Part shown: piece by piece, positions 53,940 to 64,000 of the stretch | Layout: the number at the start of each line of letters is the position of its first letter | How positions within the stretch are numbered: the stretch's first letter is position 1 | Source: Puccinia triticina | Lineage: Eukaryota > Basidiomycota > Pucciniomycetes > Pucciniales > Pucciniaceae | DNA length: 64,000 nucleotides | Reading direction: 5' to 3' | Assembly: GCF_026914185.1 (NCBI RefSeq) | Contig: NC_070560.1 | Location: 2,099,501-2,163,500 of the forward strand | Made by a program: the position numbers and the translations under genes | The notes under the pieces: generated by a model | Told to the model about the DNA's origin: nothing | The model's input: only the letters and a program-made list of their open reading frames with translations | The model's database searches: none

Positions 53940-56900
53940 ATGTCAAACCCCGTTCAATCCTCTCCCGCGCAAGGTGCCGGCTCCACCTCCACCAACACTC
54001 TGGCTAACTATTGCCAAGACAGAGATAACCCACCACATCAGGGTGTAACTCCTGCGGGTGGAGGTGATGGAGAACCGACTGATCCGCCCATAAGGCAACC
54101 TACCCAACGCCCATCCCGACAGGACCTAGTTGATGCCGATCTGGACAGAGTAGCTTCAGGTGTTATTGGGTCTATCACCCACAGATTTTGCGATGCCGAC
54201 AGACTCCTGGCCGATGGATCAAACTATGGGGCATGGCAAGACTTCATCAACGAGCGCATGCGTGACGCTGTCAACGTGACTGACTTCTATTGGAGTCCAA
54301 CAGGCAACATTTATTACAAACATGTTGGAAGGACTCTCCTGCTAAATTCTAGCAACCAGTCCCTTCGCCACAACCTCACCCAATTAGCCACAGCGCATAT
54401 GATGTACACTGACCTGTCAATGTGTTTCAATTCCGTCAGTGGTGCGGCTCATGTCAATCTTTACCGGCGTCTGGTCAATTTTGAAGCCTCTGAACATTTC
54501 TCCACCACTGCCATCACTGCCCACATTAGCGGCATTTTCAACAAGATGACCGCCATGCAGATGCCTTCCACCCGCAATCACTGGGCGGGCCTGGCACTGC
54601 AAAATGTACTGTCTGCCGAACCCAAACTTCAAGCAGAATTCAACCGACACCTCGAGATTGAACTTCAAGACTCAACACCGGAGTACCCGTTGATGACTTT
54701 CACCAAAATGGTACAACTCATTGACCAGATACGGCGACAACAACAAACTCAGGACGCCAGGAGAGGGAGATCTCAGAACACTTCAACCCTCTCAATGAAT
54801 GCCGCCGCCATGACACCCACCCCACCTGCTCAACAACCCATCAACTTCCCAACCCCACCTCCCCGCATGAACAAGATGTGGACCGTTTTCAATCATTTCA
54901 CCAATTTCCACCCAGACAACGTACCAGATGTTCACGACTTCACGGCAATTCAGGCCGGACTTTGCTGAAACTGTTGATCTCCAGACCATATTCTTTGGGA
55001 CTGCCCATCTAAACTGAGACCCAACAATTGCGCCTCCAGACAAGCAACCACCTTCTGTGAACCAAGGCCTGCCCCTGTGAACAACTACCCTCCCGCCTTC
55101 CAATCCTTCTATCCAATCATCACTCCACCCGGTTTCAACGGTGTCTATCCACAACACAAAAATGCAGTCCGCCTCAACAACAGGTATCAACGGTTCCAAT
55201 CAAACGGGTCTCAACCTCCAGCTCCATCAGCACCGGGCTCTTGCCCTGCCCAACAAGCCAAACCACCATCAACCTACAACGGCTCTCAACAACCTCTCCC
55301 TTCTGCAAATGAGGCGTTGGTGGAACCTCAAGAGGGCGACTCCTCTGCAAGGAGGGTTGAACTAGGCAATGCGGCGGACAGCTACACCAATTTCCAATTT
55401 GGGGATGTAATGGCAGGCAAATCTGATGATGTCCCCATTGTTGATTCAGGTGTGTCCCACCACTTATGCGGTGATTTTCAGCTCTTTTCTAAAAAATTTT
55501 TGTTTCACAACCCTATTCCCCTTAAATTTGCTACTTCAGGCAAACCCGCGTTTATTACGGGTGAAGGTGACCTCACGTTCAGAGGACTAGACAACTAAAA
55601 CGTGACAATGCACAAAGTGTTATATTTTGAGATTGCACGCACCACTCTGATCTCACTGGCTGCTTTGAGGAAAGCTGACGCATGTTTTGTGTACAATATC
55701 ACTCAGGACTGCTAAAATATATACTCGAAGAATCACATTCTTGTTTTCAGATGTCCTTTTTTACCCACTCAGAATTGCTGGGTATTTCCTAAACCAATTT
55801 TCTACTCCCCTCCCCCAACCTTGTCCAATATGTCCCTGTCCTCTATGCCCAAAAGGAATGATATGCCATTATGCAAACCATCCTTCTGTCTGGTGTAAAA
55901 TGAGACGAGAAGCTTTTGTGATCCCACTCAATTTTGAGCCAGAAAAAGATAGACCCATATCTACTGACAGTCTCAATTCAGACGAGAAAATTCTTCTCTA
56001 TTATCACAGGCTTTTGGGGCACGTTGGTTTCCAAGTCAACGGGTCAGAAAAATCATTCAAGAAAAGCTTTGCTCTGGACTGCCAGTGTGGATTCCTAAAG
56101 GTGACATCAAGTGCAACATCTGCGCCAGGAGCAAGAGTATCAACAAGGATAGACTAATTATTAGTTATCGAGATATAGGAAAACTGAGTGTAGTCACCAC
56201 TGATATAATTGTACCCCTTGAAGTCAAGACGTTCAAAAAAGGAAAATATCTGCTGAAAATTCAAGATTTAGCTACAGGTTTCAGCAAAGCCAATGTCCTG
56301 ATTGAAAAAGAACAAGCAGGTACATTTTTGATGGAGACGATTACCCGGTGGGAACAAAAAACTTTGGAAAAATTCAAGATTGTGCAAACAGAAAATGGCA
56401 GCGAGTTTTCCAGCATGGTCTTTGCAGATTTTCTCAAACTGGGGGGCATCAAGGCCAAAAGGGCCCTCCCTTATCATCACTATCAGAACGGCGCAATTGA
56501 ACGTTTCAATTGGATGGTTGCAGACATGGGAAGGACTATCTTCATAGATAGCGGTATGGGAAAAGCTTTCTGGGGTTTCACTTTCATCTGGGCCTGTGAC
56601 ACACTAAACTTAATTCCTAAAAAAAGAAGTGGTGCACTAACACCTTTTGAGGCTTTCTACGGTTTTAAACCATTGTGCGACAGGTCAAAAGTCTTTGGTG
56701 AAAAGGGCTTTCTGCATGTTCCGTCAGAAACAAGGAAGAAACTCGATGAACGCGCACTGGAAGGACAAGTTGTTGCACACGGCGATGATTCCAAAGGCTG
56801 GGTATTTTTGATAAAAGGGACAAACCAACTGATTGCATCTAGTTTAGTGGAATGGGGGAACAGAGCCCCAAAGATTCTGCATGGCCCAAAGCCCACTTTC

Positions 56901-58591
56901 AGGTCAATACAGAAACCAACCACCAGTCCGCCTAAGCAGACAACCGCAAGTGGAGAAGCCCCGTTGAAACTTGTCTTATCTTCACCTCCCGTGATTCCCC
57001 GTATACAAAAGAAATCTGATGTCTCATTCATTGTGAATCTGATGGAGCTAGGGAACTTTACTGATGATTTAGTTTTTGAAAAATAGGAACCAATGGTGGA
57101 CCAACTGTTACTGGAGTGCACATTCTTCACAACAAATGTGCCAAAAACTTTCAAGCAGGCGCAACACTCACCAGAATGGATCCGCTGGAAAGCCGCCATT
57201 GACGAAGAACTCCACAACCTGAATGTCATGAAAGTGTGGTCCGTCAAAGTTGTGCCAGCTTGGCAGAAGCTAATAAAGGGCCAATGGGTATTTGCTGAGA
57301 AAACGGATGAAAATTGCATGACCATCAGGTACAAGGCGTGGTATGTGGCAAAAGGTTTCACGCAAGTAATTGGCTTTGACTATCTGGCTACATTCGCTCC
57401 CACCGCCACATTTGTCTCCATGCAATTGATACTCACTTGCAGCCAAGTTCAATTGGAAAGTCTACTCTTTTGACTTTGTTTCAGCTTACCTTAATTCCCT
57501 GATTGATGAGGAATTCTATGTGGAAGCACCAGAGGGCATGGAAGTGAAGCCTGGAGAAGCCCTTCTGTTGCACAAAGCAAGCAGCACGCTGCTGGTGGCT
57601 CCACCTACAAGGAGTACTGAAAGAGCTAGGTTTTGAAGCTAGTCAGTATGATAATAGTCTATATACCATCAAGCATAGCAAACAATATGGGATAATATGG
57701 ATACACGTGGATGACGGCATTGTCACTGGTTCATCTGATGCCCTACTGAAAAAGCTTGAAAATGGTTTGAAAGGTCTTCTAAAAATCAAATGGACTAACG
57801 GACTAGAATCAATTGTAGGACTTGAAATCAGGTGCTGTGAGCAAGGTCTCCAATTGCAACAGCCAAAACCTATCCAGTCAATTCTAAAGTCCCATTGGGA
57901 CGGATTGTTTGTGTTGAAAACTCCCCTACCCCCTTCCCTGGAACTAGTTACTGACCCCAACAGAGATCCTTCCAAATCTACTGATTTTCTCTTGATCATA
58001 GGTGGTATCAACTACCTGGCAGTAGGAAGCCGACCCGACCTGGCACATGCAGTCAACCTGCTTGCACGCTTCTTGGCAAGCCCAGGAGTGAACCACTGGA
58101 AAGGCGTCCAGCACCTGGTCGCCTATGTTGCTGACTCACAAGACATCTACCTTAACCTTTTTCCAGATTCTTTACCAAAACCACTGAAGTGTTTCTGCAA
58201 TGCTTTATGGGGCGGGGAATTTGCCAAGTCAACCTACGGAATCCTGGTTAAGTTTTTTGGCTGTCCTATACTATGGACTTCTTGCCATTTTTCCACTGTT
58301 GCGGCATCAACTTGTCAAGCCAAGTATATGGCCCTAGGTATAGGAACAAGACAAGTTCTCTGGGTTTGGCATCTACTTACGGGTGTGCTGAAACAAAGCT
58401 TTACAGGACTCATGCATTGTGACAATCAGTATGTTGACAGAGAATTTTATCTTACCAATCAGGTGTTGCATGAGAAAAATACAGAGCTAGTCTGGGTGCC
58501 CACTAAAGACCAACCAGCTGATGTTTTTACCAAAGTCCTAAGCAGAGACCTTTTCAAGCAGTTCAGGTCAAGGATCATGGCTGGGTCCTAG
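53940..58591 (+). pseudogene. Copia gag-pol polyprotein, broken
   Basis: The frame from ATG 53940 runs to TAA 55598 except for two TGA codons inside the zinc knuckle (C-stop-N-C-stop-SPDHILWDC, about 54964-55006). The protease has DSGVSHHL at about 55445. Integrase follows in shifted frames: the HRLLGHVG / CNICARSKS zinc domain, then TTDIIVP, TENGSEF (Glu where Copia integrases have Asp) and YHHYQNGAIERFN. Reverse transcriptase starts WIRWKAAIDEELHNL, shifts frame near 57440 and carries the WIHVDDGIV active site at about 57700. RNase H includes STVAASTCQAKYMALG (Lys in the usual Glu position) and DQPADVFTKVL. Stops, shifts and altered catalytic residues make it inactive. Confidence 0.88.
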
Positions 58592-58604
58592 GTGAGGGGG
58601 GGAG
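58591..58604 (+). other. Polypurine tract
   Basis: GGTGAGGGGGGGAG directly before the 3' LTR start; it is broken by a single T. Confidence 0.7.
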
Positions 58605-58745
58605 TGTTGCAACCCAGAACTGGGTTACGCTAGGTTCTTGCCTGGCCTACTTTCCATTCATGTATATAAACTAGTTCCTATTCTACATACATGAAATATC
58701 ACTTTGTGTTCTTGTTCCTCTGTGTCTTCCAAGTCTGAGTTCCAT
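58605..58745 (+). repeat. 3' LTR of the Copia element
   Basis: 141 bp, TGTTGCAACCC to GAGTTCCA, uninterrupted. It differs from the 5' LTR at several positions, so the insertion is not recent. Confidence 0.88.
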
Positions 58746-58974
58746 TAGCCGCCAAACCTTTGATGCTCACACGCCGGTCAGCTGACTTGCTGATTGTTGG
58801 CAGCTCAACGGACCCCCCAGGCTGTTGGTCAGCTGCCCAGCATGTGAACTGGCAGCCCAACCGCTCAAGTGTTTTAGGGCCTGTACCATACAAAATCCAT
58901 TTTTCCTGTGCAAGGAAAACATCTTTCTTTTTTCAATATTCAGTTTATCAAGGGATAAAAACAGCCTCCCATAA

Positions 58975-59278
58975 GAGCATCCGCATCGGTTGCAGATTAA
59001 GGGAGGATTAGCGTAACTAATCTTCCTCGGCAACCGCATCGGGTCCGATTTAATCGGACCAAACTCCTCCTGAGAGTACAATTTGGAGTGAGAGCATCCG
59101 CATTGGTTGCGGATTAAGGGAGGATTAGCATAACTAATCCTCCTTGGCAACCACATTGGGTCCAATTTGATTGTACTAAACTCCTCCCAAGAGCATCCAC
59201 ATTGGTTGCGGATGAAGGGAGGATTAGTGTAACTAATCCTCCTCGGCAACCGCATTGGGTCCAATTTAAATGGAGGAT
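58975..59278 (+). repeat. Three tandem hairpin units (GAGCATCCGCAT repeat)
   Basis: Units start at 58975, 59092 and 59191 with GAGCATCC.CAT.GGTTGC, run through GGGAGGATTAG..TAACTAATC and CTCCT.GGCAACC.CAT, and end GGGTCC.ATTT. Each unit is self-complementary (GGTTGC / GCAACC and AGGATTAG / CTAATCCT), as expected for a MITE that has amplified in tandem. Confidence 0.85.
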
Positions 59279-59724
59279 GGGCAAGAAAAGCCCCCTCTGC
59301 CGGCTGGCAGAAAAAAAACTGGGAATTTCAAGGTTTTTGATTTGCAGTGCGTGAAGCATTTGGAGCTACCGCACCCCCTGCAGTGCGCAGCAAGTTTTTT
59401 GCAGTGCGCAAAGTACATCTGTTTTCATATGCAGTCATTCTTTTTATAATGGTCTAAAGGCAAAAAATATGAATAAAAAGTATGTGGAAAATGGTGAAAT
59501 GGAATTGAATATCAATTCATTTTAAATTATGATGTGAAAAGGCTTGCAGCATCATGAATTTTCCAGTTTTGTTTTTTGTGTATAAAAATAGAAAACACAG
59601 CTAAGTGGATTGGCATGCTTCTTTGATACAATATAATTCAATACTTGAAGCAAAACAGAAGTGTGACATGTTTTTGAAAAATCACATTGAGAATGGAGCT
59701 TTGGCTTAGTACATGTGCGTATAG
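59279..59724. other. No gene recognised
   Basis: AT-rich, with GCAGTGCG repeated near 59346-59415 (three times). No ORF of note. Confidence 0.35.
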
Positions 59725-60540
59725 TGGGCCAGCTACGCTAACCATAGAATTAGCGTGGTATAGTGCAATTCCACTGCAAATTCATGTAGTTTAGGGGAAT
59801 TTCTCCGTCTCTGTGCTAACACTATGTATCATGGCGCTGAAAAGTGCCGGCTATGCTGCACTGAAGCATTTTTAGTGGCATTTTGACCTTTTTTGAAGCT
59901 GTGAATCTCCCAGACCATAGGTTGTGGGAGGGGAAAGTGCTGTGTAGCTGCCCTTGTTGGGGTCTGTGAAATATTGAGCAGAAAAGGATCCAAGAAAATG
60001 ATAGTGTAGGTTGGGGGTGTTATCTTTTGAGATGACAGAGGAAATGGATACCCTTGGTGGAGGTGGACAAATGAGAATCAGGGAAATGATATCTGACAAA
60101 CAGTGTCTGAGAGGCAATGTGTAACAGCTGCGCTGCATTTAGTGCATCAGTTCTTTGTGCCGCTGCGCTAACCACTTTTTGTTTTCCCCGGAAGAAAAGG
60201 ATGATTTTTAGCGTGCCAGAAAAGCGGGCACCTAGCGCTTCAGCGGTAGTGCAGCGGTTTGAAAAAGAAGAAAAAAAATGTTTTAAATCAATGTCAGAAG
60301 AGGTTTAACACAAAGTAAACTTTCACTATCCACTAAATTAGCGGAGAGCATAGCGGATTTCTGCTTCCGCTGCGCTATTGCTAATTGCCCTGGGTGGGCA
60401 GTGGTGAATTGCTGCACGTAGCAAGTAGTACAGCGGTTTTTTCAACAGCTTCTGCTATGTGCCTCTGGTACAAAGTGGTGGCTGCGCTGTGCTAAATGAC
60501 CACTTTTTTAGCGCAGCGCAGCAATTACAAAGTTGTGAGA
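59725..60540. repeat. GCTGCGCTA / TAGCGCAGC motif-rich repeat
   Basis: The region contains many copies of GCTGCGCTA, TTAGCG and CAGCGG in both orientations, most densely at 60115-60260 and 60340-60540. It starts GGCCAGCTACGCTAAC, shared with the insertion in intron 3 of the secreted-protein gene. The motif clusters look like subterminal binding sites of a DNA transposon, but I could not define clean ends. Confidence 0.5.
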
Positions 60541-61798
60541 GGCAGAGAAGGGAAGAACAAGGTTTGAACTATGAAGATGGCAGAATTGGAAAGGGATCAG
60601 GTAATAGACTCAAAAATTTGGCAGAGCTCAGGAAATCAGGATCAGGATCAATAATGCTTGGAAAATGATGGTATCCTCCTTGGATCAGGATGGAATTGCA
60701 TGGCAGGCCTCATCCAAGTTCTGGCAGAACCTGAACTAGAGTTTGATGAGTGGTGTGCATCTGACCCTCATGTCCAAGGCACATCCACTGCTAAGACAAA
60801 AAGAAGCACAGCCACAACCAAAACAAACAACCCAACAATGATGCAGCACTCTGCACCCAGACAACAGAAAGAGAATGGACCTCCTGATGTGGAGACAATA
60901 CACAGACACTAATGAAAATACATAAGAAACAAGTGGAGCAAGAGACAAAAGGAAAACATAGGAAAGTGTACTGAAACCAAAATCAAGTTGGTATAGGTGG
61001 ACACTGGAGGCAGAGTCTAAACCTTGAATATACCGGCGGAGGCAGAGGCAGAGCTTGAGATCCTGATCCTGAAATGCCATGAGGGTTGGTGCACTAGCTC
61101 TGTGCTGAAACTTACATTCTGTATGTACTGGTCTGAACACCACAACACCAAAAATGCTGTAGCTTAGAGGAGGCAGTGGTGCACTAACACTGCAGAAAAA
61201 AAGGGCCACAGTTAGTGCTGCAATGCTAACACTAAGTATTAGTGTAGTGTAGTGTGGAGCCCATTGCTGATATAAAGATTAAGAAAGTGTTAGGTTAATG
61301 ACAGCCACTGATCTCCTTCTCATACACCATTCAAATTAATGTAATACTGACTGAATTTTGCTTTCCTGCTTCTCCCAAGAGTGCTACAGAAGCGGCTCCA
61401 AGCTCCATTGCTTTCCTTTTACATCACAATTACTTCCAAGGGATGGGGATATAATCTTGATGGTATAAATACATGGTGCCAGAGGCTGTGAAGAAATCAG
61501 ATGGTTATAAGGTGATAGTGGGTTAGAAGGAAATTTTGGACAATCATTGGGACATTGCACCACAGCTCCTAACAAAGTGAGGCAATGCTGTCAGCCCCAC
61601 GGCACAACCCAACTTTGCAAACAATCCTCTCGACAAGAGTGTACCCCCGCACCTCCAGAGAGGATGCTTAAACTCGACCTTGAAGTTGTGCTAGGTTTGA
61701 GAAGTCTTCATGGTGAATCTATAGCTCCTTGTATATAAAAAGCACAACCATAGCTCACTTATTTTTACCCACATTAAATTTTTCTGGAATGAGTCTAA
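60541..61798. other. No gene recognised
   Basis: Short ORFs on both strands at 60658-61209 are compositionally biased and have no motif. AGTGTAGTGTAGTGT simple repeat near 61240. Confidence 0.35.
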
Positions 61799-61950
61799 GA
61801 CCCCGTTTGGAGCCGATATAATTGCGTGATATAATCTGGAAACATGTGACATCTGATCAAGTTTTGGTGGACCTGATCAGATGTCACATAGGATGTCATG
61901 CAAAAAAAATCATATATCGCCTGGATTAACTATCGGCTCCAAACGGGGCC
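61799..61950. mobile_element. Harbinger-like MITE, 152 bp, TAA target duplication
   Basis: GACCCCGTTTGGAGCCGATA and TATCGGCTCCAAACGGGGCC are the terminal inverted repeats, flanked by TAA (61796-61798 and 61951-61953). A second palindrome lies inside (GTGACATCTGATCA / TGATCAGATGTCAC). Different family from 50065-50224 but the same superfamily signature. Confidence 0.85.
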
Positions 61951-61953
61951 TAA

Positions 61954-63654
61954 CATCATAATTAGGATATTGAATATTTACATAAAAAAACAAAAAAAAC
62001 TCGGTCATTGAGGCTGTAACTCTGCTGAGGATCGAACTTAACACAAGTCCCTCCCTGTGCTCGCGGGGCGCGAGCACCCTCCCGCTTGCGGGAGGGACTT
62101 GTGCCTAATGTCCCAAATTTGGCTTGAGGCTGCCCAGCCATTTGTCCAAAATTCCCTTCAAACCCACCTATCACCGTATACCCTTCTGATTTCTTCACAG
62201 CCTCGAGTACCATTAGAATCAGCTTTCATTTCTACATAATATCATGTATTCAGCACAATACCTACCCCCATCCCCTCAAAGAGAAATTGATGTAAAAAAC
62301 CCCACTTTAGAGCCTATCCGGCCTGGTGTAGACCGGATAGCGCGTCCGGCCTAAACACATGAAAATAAGGTTGGACATCTCTACCGCAAGCTGCCTGCAT
62401 GGGATGGCACTCTTTGAGAGACCAGTCATTTTTAAGTTAATACCAAACGAACCCGTGAGAGCATGTCCAACGGCGACCTTCGGATGATCCGATGGCTTGT
62501 TCACATTGCTCAAGAAGAGCCCTCGCAAGAATGGCCGCTGAGCAGTCAGTGATGAATGGATTTACTTGAAAAAACTTGTACAAGATAGCTAAGATCAAGG
62601 CCTACAAACTGGCACATGAGGCATGGAAATTGAAGCCGAAAGAGGGGAGTAAAAAGAGATGTAATTTCAAAAAACATGATTTTCTCTGTAAAACCCCGTC
62701 AGCCTCAGGCCAAGCAGGACTTTAGTCCTAAGCCTCTCCTTCGGAGACGCTTCGCGCCTCCTCGGAGAGGCTTAGTTAAGCTCGGCTGAGGATGGCGAGA
62801 TGAATTAGCTCGATGACCCGTTATAAAAGAAGACTTCTAAGATTGCCTCTGAGTCTTCTGCTATGCAACACACGAAGGCCTCGCCTCCCCTGCTACAGGC
62901 AGACTTGGTTGAGTTGAATGTACAAGATAGTGTTGCGTTGGGATGCCTGAAATGGTTGACCCAACTGCAGCCCCCATACGCTTTGTGCTTGGTGTCTGCC
63001 ACCGCGCAAGGCCAACGTCACTGCACCCGTTGTGTACCGCCACTGTCCCTCGGATGACTTGCATGCACTTCTCAACAACAAAAGGGGAAGACACAAGCGC
63101 CCAGCTGTGTCCGGCGGGCGTGATGGCTGCTCACATCCATGAGAGATTTCCCTTGTGGAAAGGGAAGGAAGATCGCGTCCTGTCGCGCCGTCCAAGTGCC
63201 GCGGTATTTGGCCGCCGGGTCGGAGATTGGGGCCAGGGGGATGCCCTCCCACCCACTTTCTCCACAACTAACAAGGGGACATGTTGCCTCCAAGCACAAA
63301 CACTCCACAACTGGTACGTCTCTAGAATTTATGCACCAGCTTCCATTGTCCAAAATATGTACCTCGCCATTCTTGAATTCCCCGTCGACAAAACTGACAT
63401 CTGGTTGCTCATCCTATCTGCGATACATAGCGAATATGAGACGTTCTTGAAGACCCTGTACGTTTACAACATTCATCGCTAGGCCCCTGGCCATAACTGC
63501 CCTTCCCAAGTCAACACATACACGACACCCTGGCTACGTGAATCGGAACCATCCTGGCCATAAAGCTCGCTCGGAGAGTCTCAGCATCCCCCACGTCGCA
63601 GAAAGAGACGAATGACTGCGATTTACGTGCGAGAACAAATAATTCGTATTCAAG
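61954..63654. other. Repeat remnants, no firm gene
   Basis: 62040-62105 is a palindrome (ACACAAGTCCCTCCC / GGGAGGGACTTGTG) related to 49931-50000. 62305-62340 has CTATCCGG / CCGGATAG. 62715-62785 has AAGCCTCTCC / GGAGAGGCTT next to TTAAGCT and belongs to the 46160/49262 family. 62860-63480 has open frames on both strands, ending in a plus frame with NMYLAILEFPVDKTDIWLL, that I could not assign. Confidence 0.35.
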
Positions 63655-64000
63655 ATGGAGATCTCAATCACAAACTACCCAAACATGATCGACGAAGATT
63701 CGACTCGATATCGATTGATTGAGCTGATCTCCAACATAGCTCATCAGCCACCTCTTCACCAAACTGGCGAGGCGCCCATTAACTTCGATGTGAGCTTCTT
63801 CGTATTCGACCCCAATCGCAGACGCCGCAAGAAACCTTTCGCATCCCGCCAGCCCAGAAACTCTGATCTCTTAAACAGCCAAATCCAACGATCATGGAGA
63901 TTGACCTTTCCCAGTATCGAGTTTGGCGAACGTTTCCTAGATTTAGTCCACAAGTCCTCACCGCAACAATTCGGATTCTCTTACAAGGTCGAGTTTGCCC
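63655..64000 (+). CDS. 5' end of a gene at the right edge, possibly RNA-dependent RNA polymerase
   Basis: From ATG 63655 the frame is open for 115 codons to the window end. It starts MEISITNYPNMIDEDSTRYR, contains INFDVSFFVFDPNRRRRKKP, then SWRLTFPSIEFGERFLDLVH. The order of an RRM-like start, a beta-strand ending in a basic patch and a LTFPSxxxGxRFL motif reminds me of the N-terminal region of fungal QDE-1/Rdp1-type RNA-dependent RNA polymerases, which make double-stranded RNA for silencing. That identity is from memory of the family pattern, and the catalytic DxDGD region is outside the window. No signal peptide. Confidence 0.5.
   Translation, partial: MEISITNYPNMIDEDSTRYRLIELISNIAHQPPLHQTGEAPINFDVSFFVFDPNRRRRKKPFASRQPRNSDLLNSQIQRSWRLTFPSIEFGERFLDLVHKSSPQQFGFSYKVEFA

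Larger units (their letters stand above)
51073..58745 (+). mobile_element. Ty1/Copia-type LTR retrotransposon, degenerate
   Basis: Two LTRs starting TGTTG.AAC.CAGAACTGG bound a region with an initiator-Met-type primer site, gag, protease, integrase, reverse transcriptase and RNase H in Copia order, and a polypurine tract before the 3' LTR. The 5' LTR is split by a later insertion. The flanks GTGGC and TTAGC do not form a target duplication, so the element may have recombined. Multiple stops and frameshifts make it defective. Confidence 0.9.

Noticed and set aside
56657..57361. 234-codon minus-strand ORF
   Set aside because: Antisense of the Copia integrase and reverse-transcriptase region.
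58767..59264. 165-codon minus-strand ORF with repeated LPRRISYANPP
   Set aside because: Reads through the tandem hairpin MITE array; not a gene.
62860..63482. Protein-coding gene from the overlapping ORFs of 103-179 codons
   Set aside because: Frames on both strands are open with no splice logic or motif; GC-richness explains the lack of stops.

Overview
The window looks like repeat-rich nuclear DNA from a basidiomycete fungus, most probably a rust (Pucciniales, Puccinia-like). This rests on compact multi-exon genes with 55-110 bp GT-AG introns, an intron-containing tRNA-Lys, fungal gene families (FAS1/GPI protein, RING-H2 pair, eS7), fungal retrotransposons, and a protein family at 29.3-30.6 kb that I associate with rust genomes. 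The species assignment is inference.

Apparently intact genes are few. They are an 11-exon gene for a predicted secreted protein of 750 aa (12932-16699, +), an 8-exon fasciclin-domain GPI-type cell-surface protein (19142-21040, +), tRNA-Lys(UUU) (21750-21842), two tandem RING-H2 genes (22178-24274, -), a poorly resolved Pro/Ser-rich gene (25745-27476, -), ribosomal protein eS7 (47740-48567, -) and the 5' end of a gene running off the right edge (63655-64000, +; possibly an RNA-dependent RNA polymerase).

The rest is mainly mobile DNA. The left edge holds the gag end and LTR of a Gypsy-type element on the minus strand (1-2232). A 6.5 kb segment (4194-10674) is repeated almost identically at 32889-39346. 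It carries an eEF2 gene fragment, two inverted IS630/Tc1-type transposase copies, a foldback and a TIR element that houses a 33-bp satellite. A degenerate Copia element with short LTRs fills 51073-58745. Its 5' LTR is split by a TA-flanked TIR element that itself contains another TIR element. Solo LTR, Harbinger-like MITEs, foldbacks and tandem hairpin arrays occupy most of 39-63 kb.

Fragments of at least four housekeeping genes with introns or splice sites still present are scattered among the repeats: dipeptidyl aminopeptidase, importin beta (Kap95), eEF2 and succinate-semialdehyde dehydrogenase. They point to DNA-level capture or segmental copying rather than retrocopying. The most novel-looking structures are two TIR element families with 3-bp target duplications whose ends both carry an A-run followed by a short perfect hairpin; one of them carries the minisatellite, and the right junction of the 6.5 kb duplication falls inside its terminal repeat.
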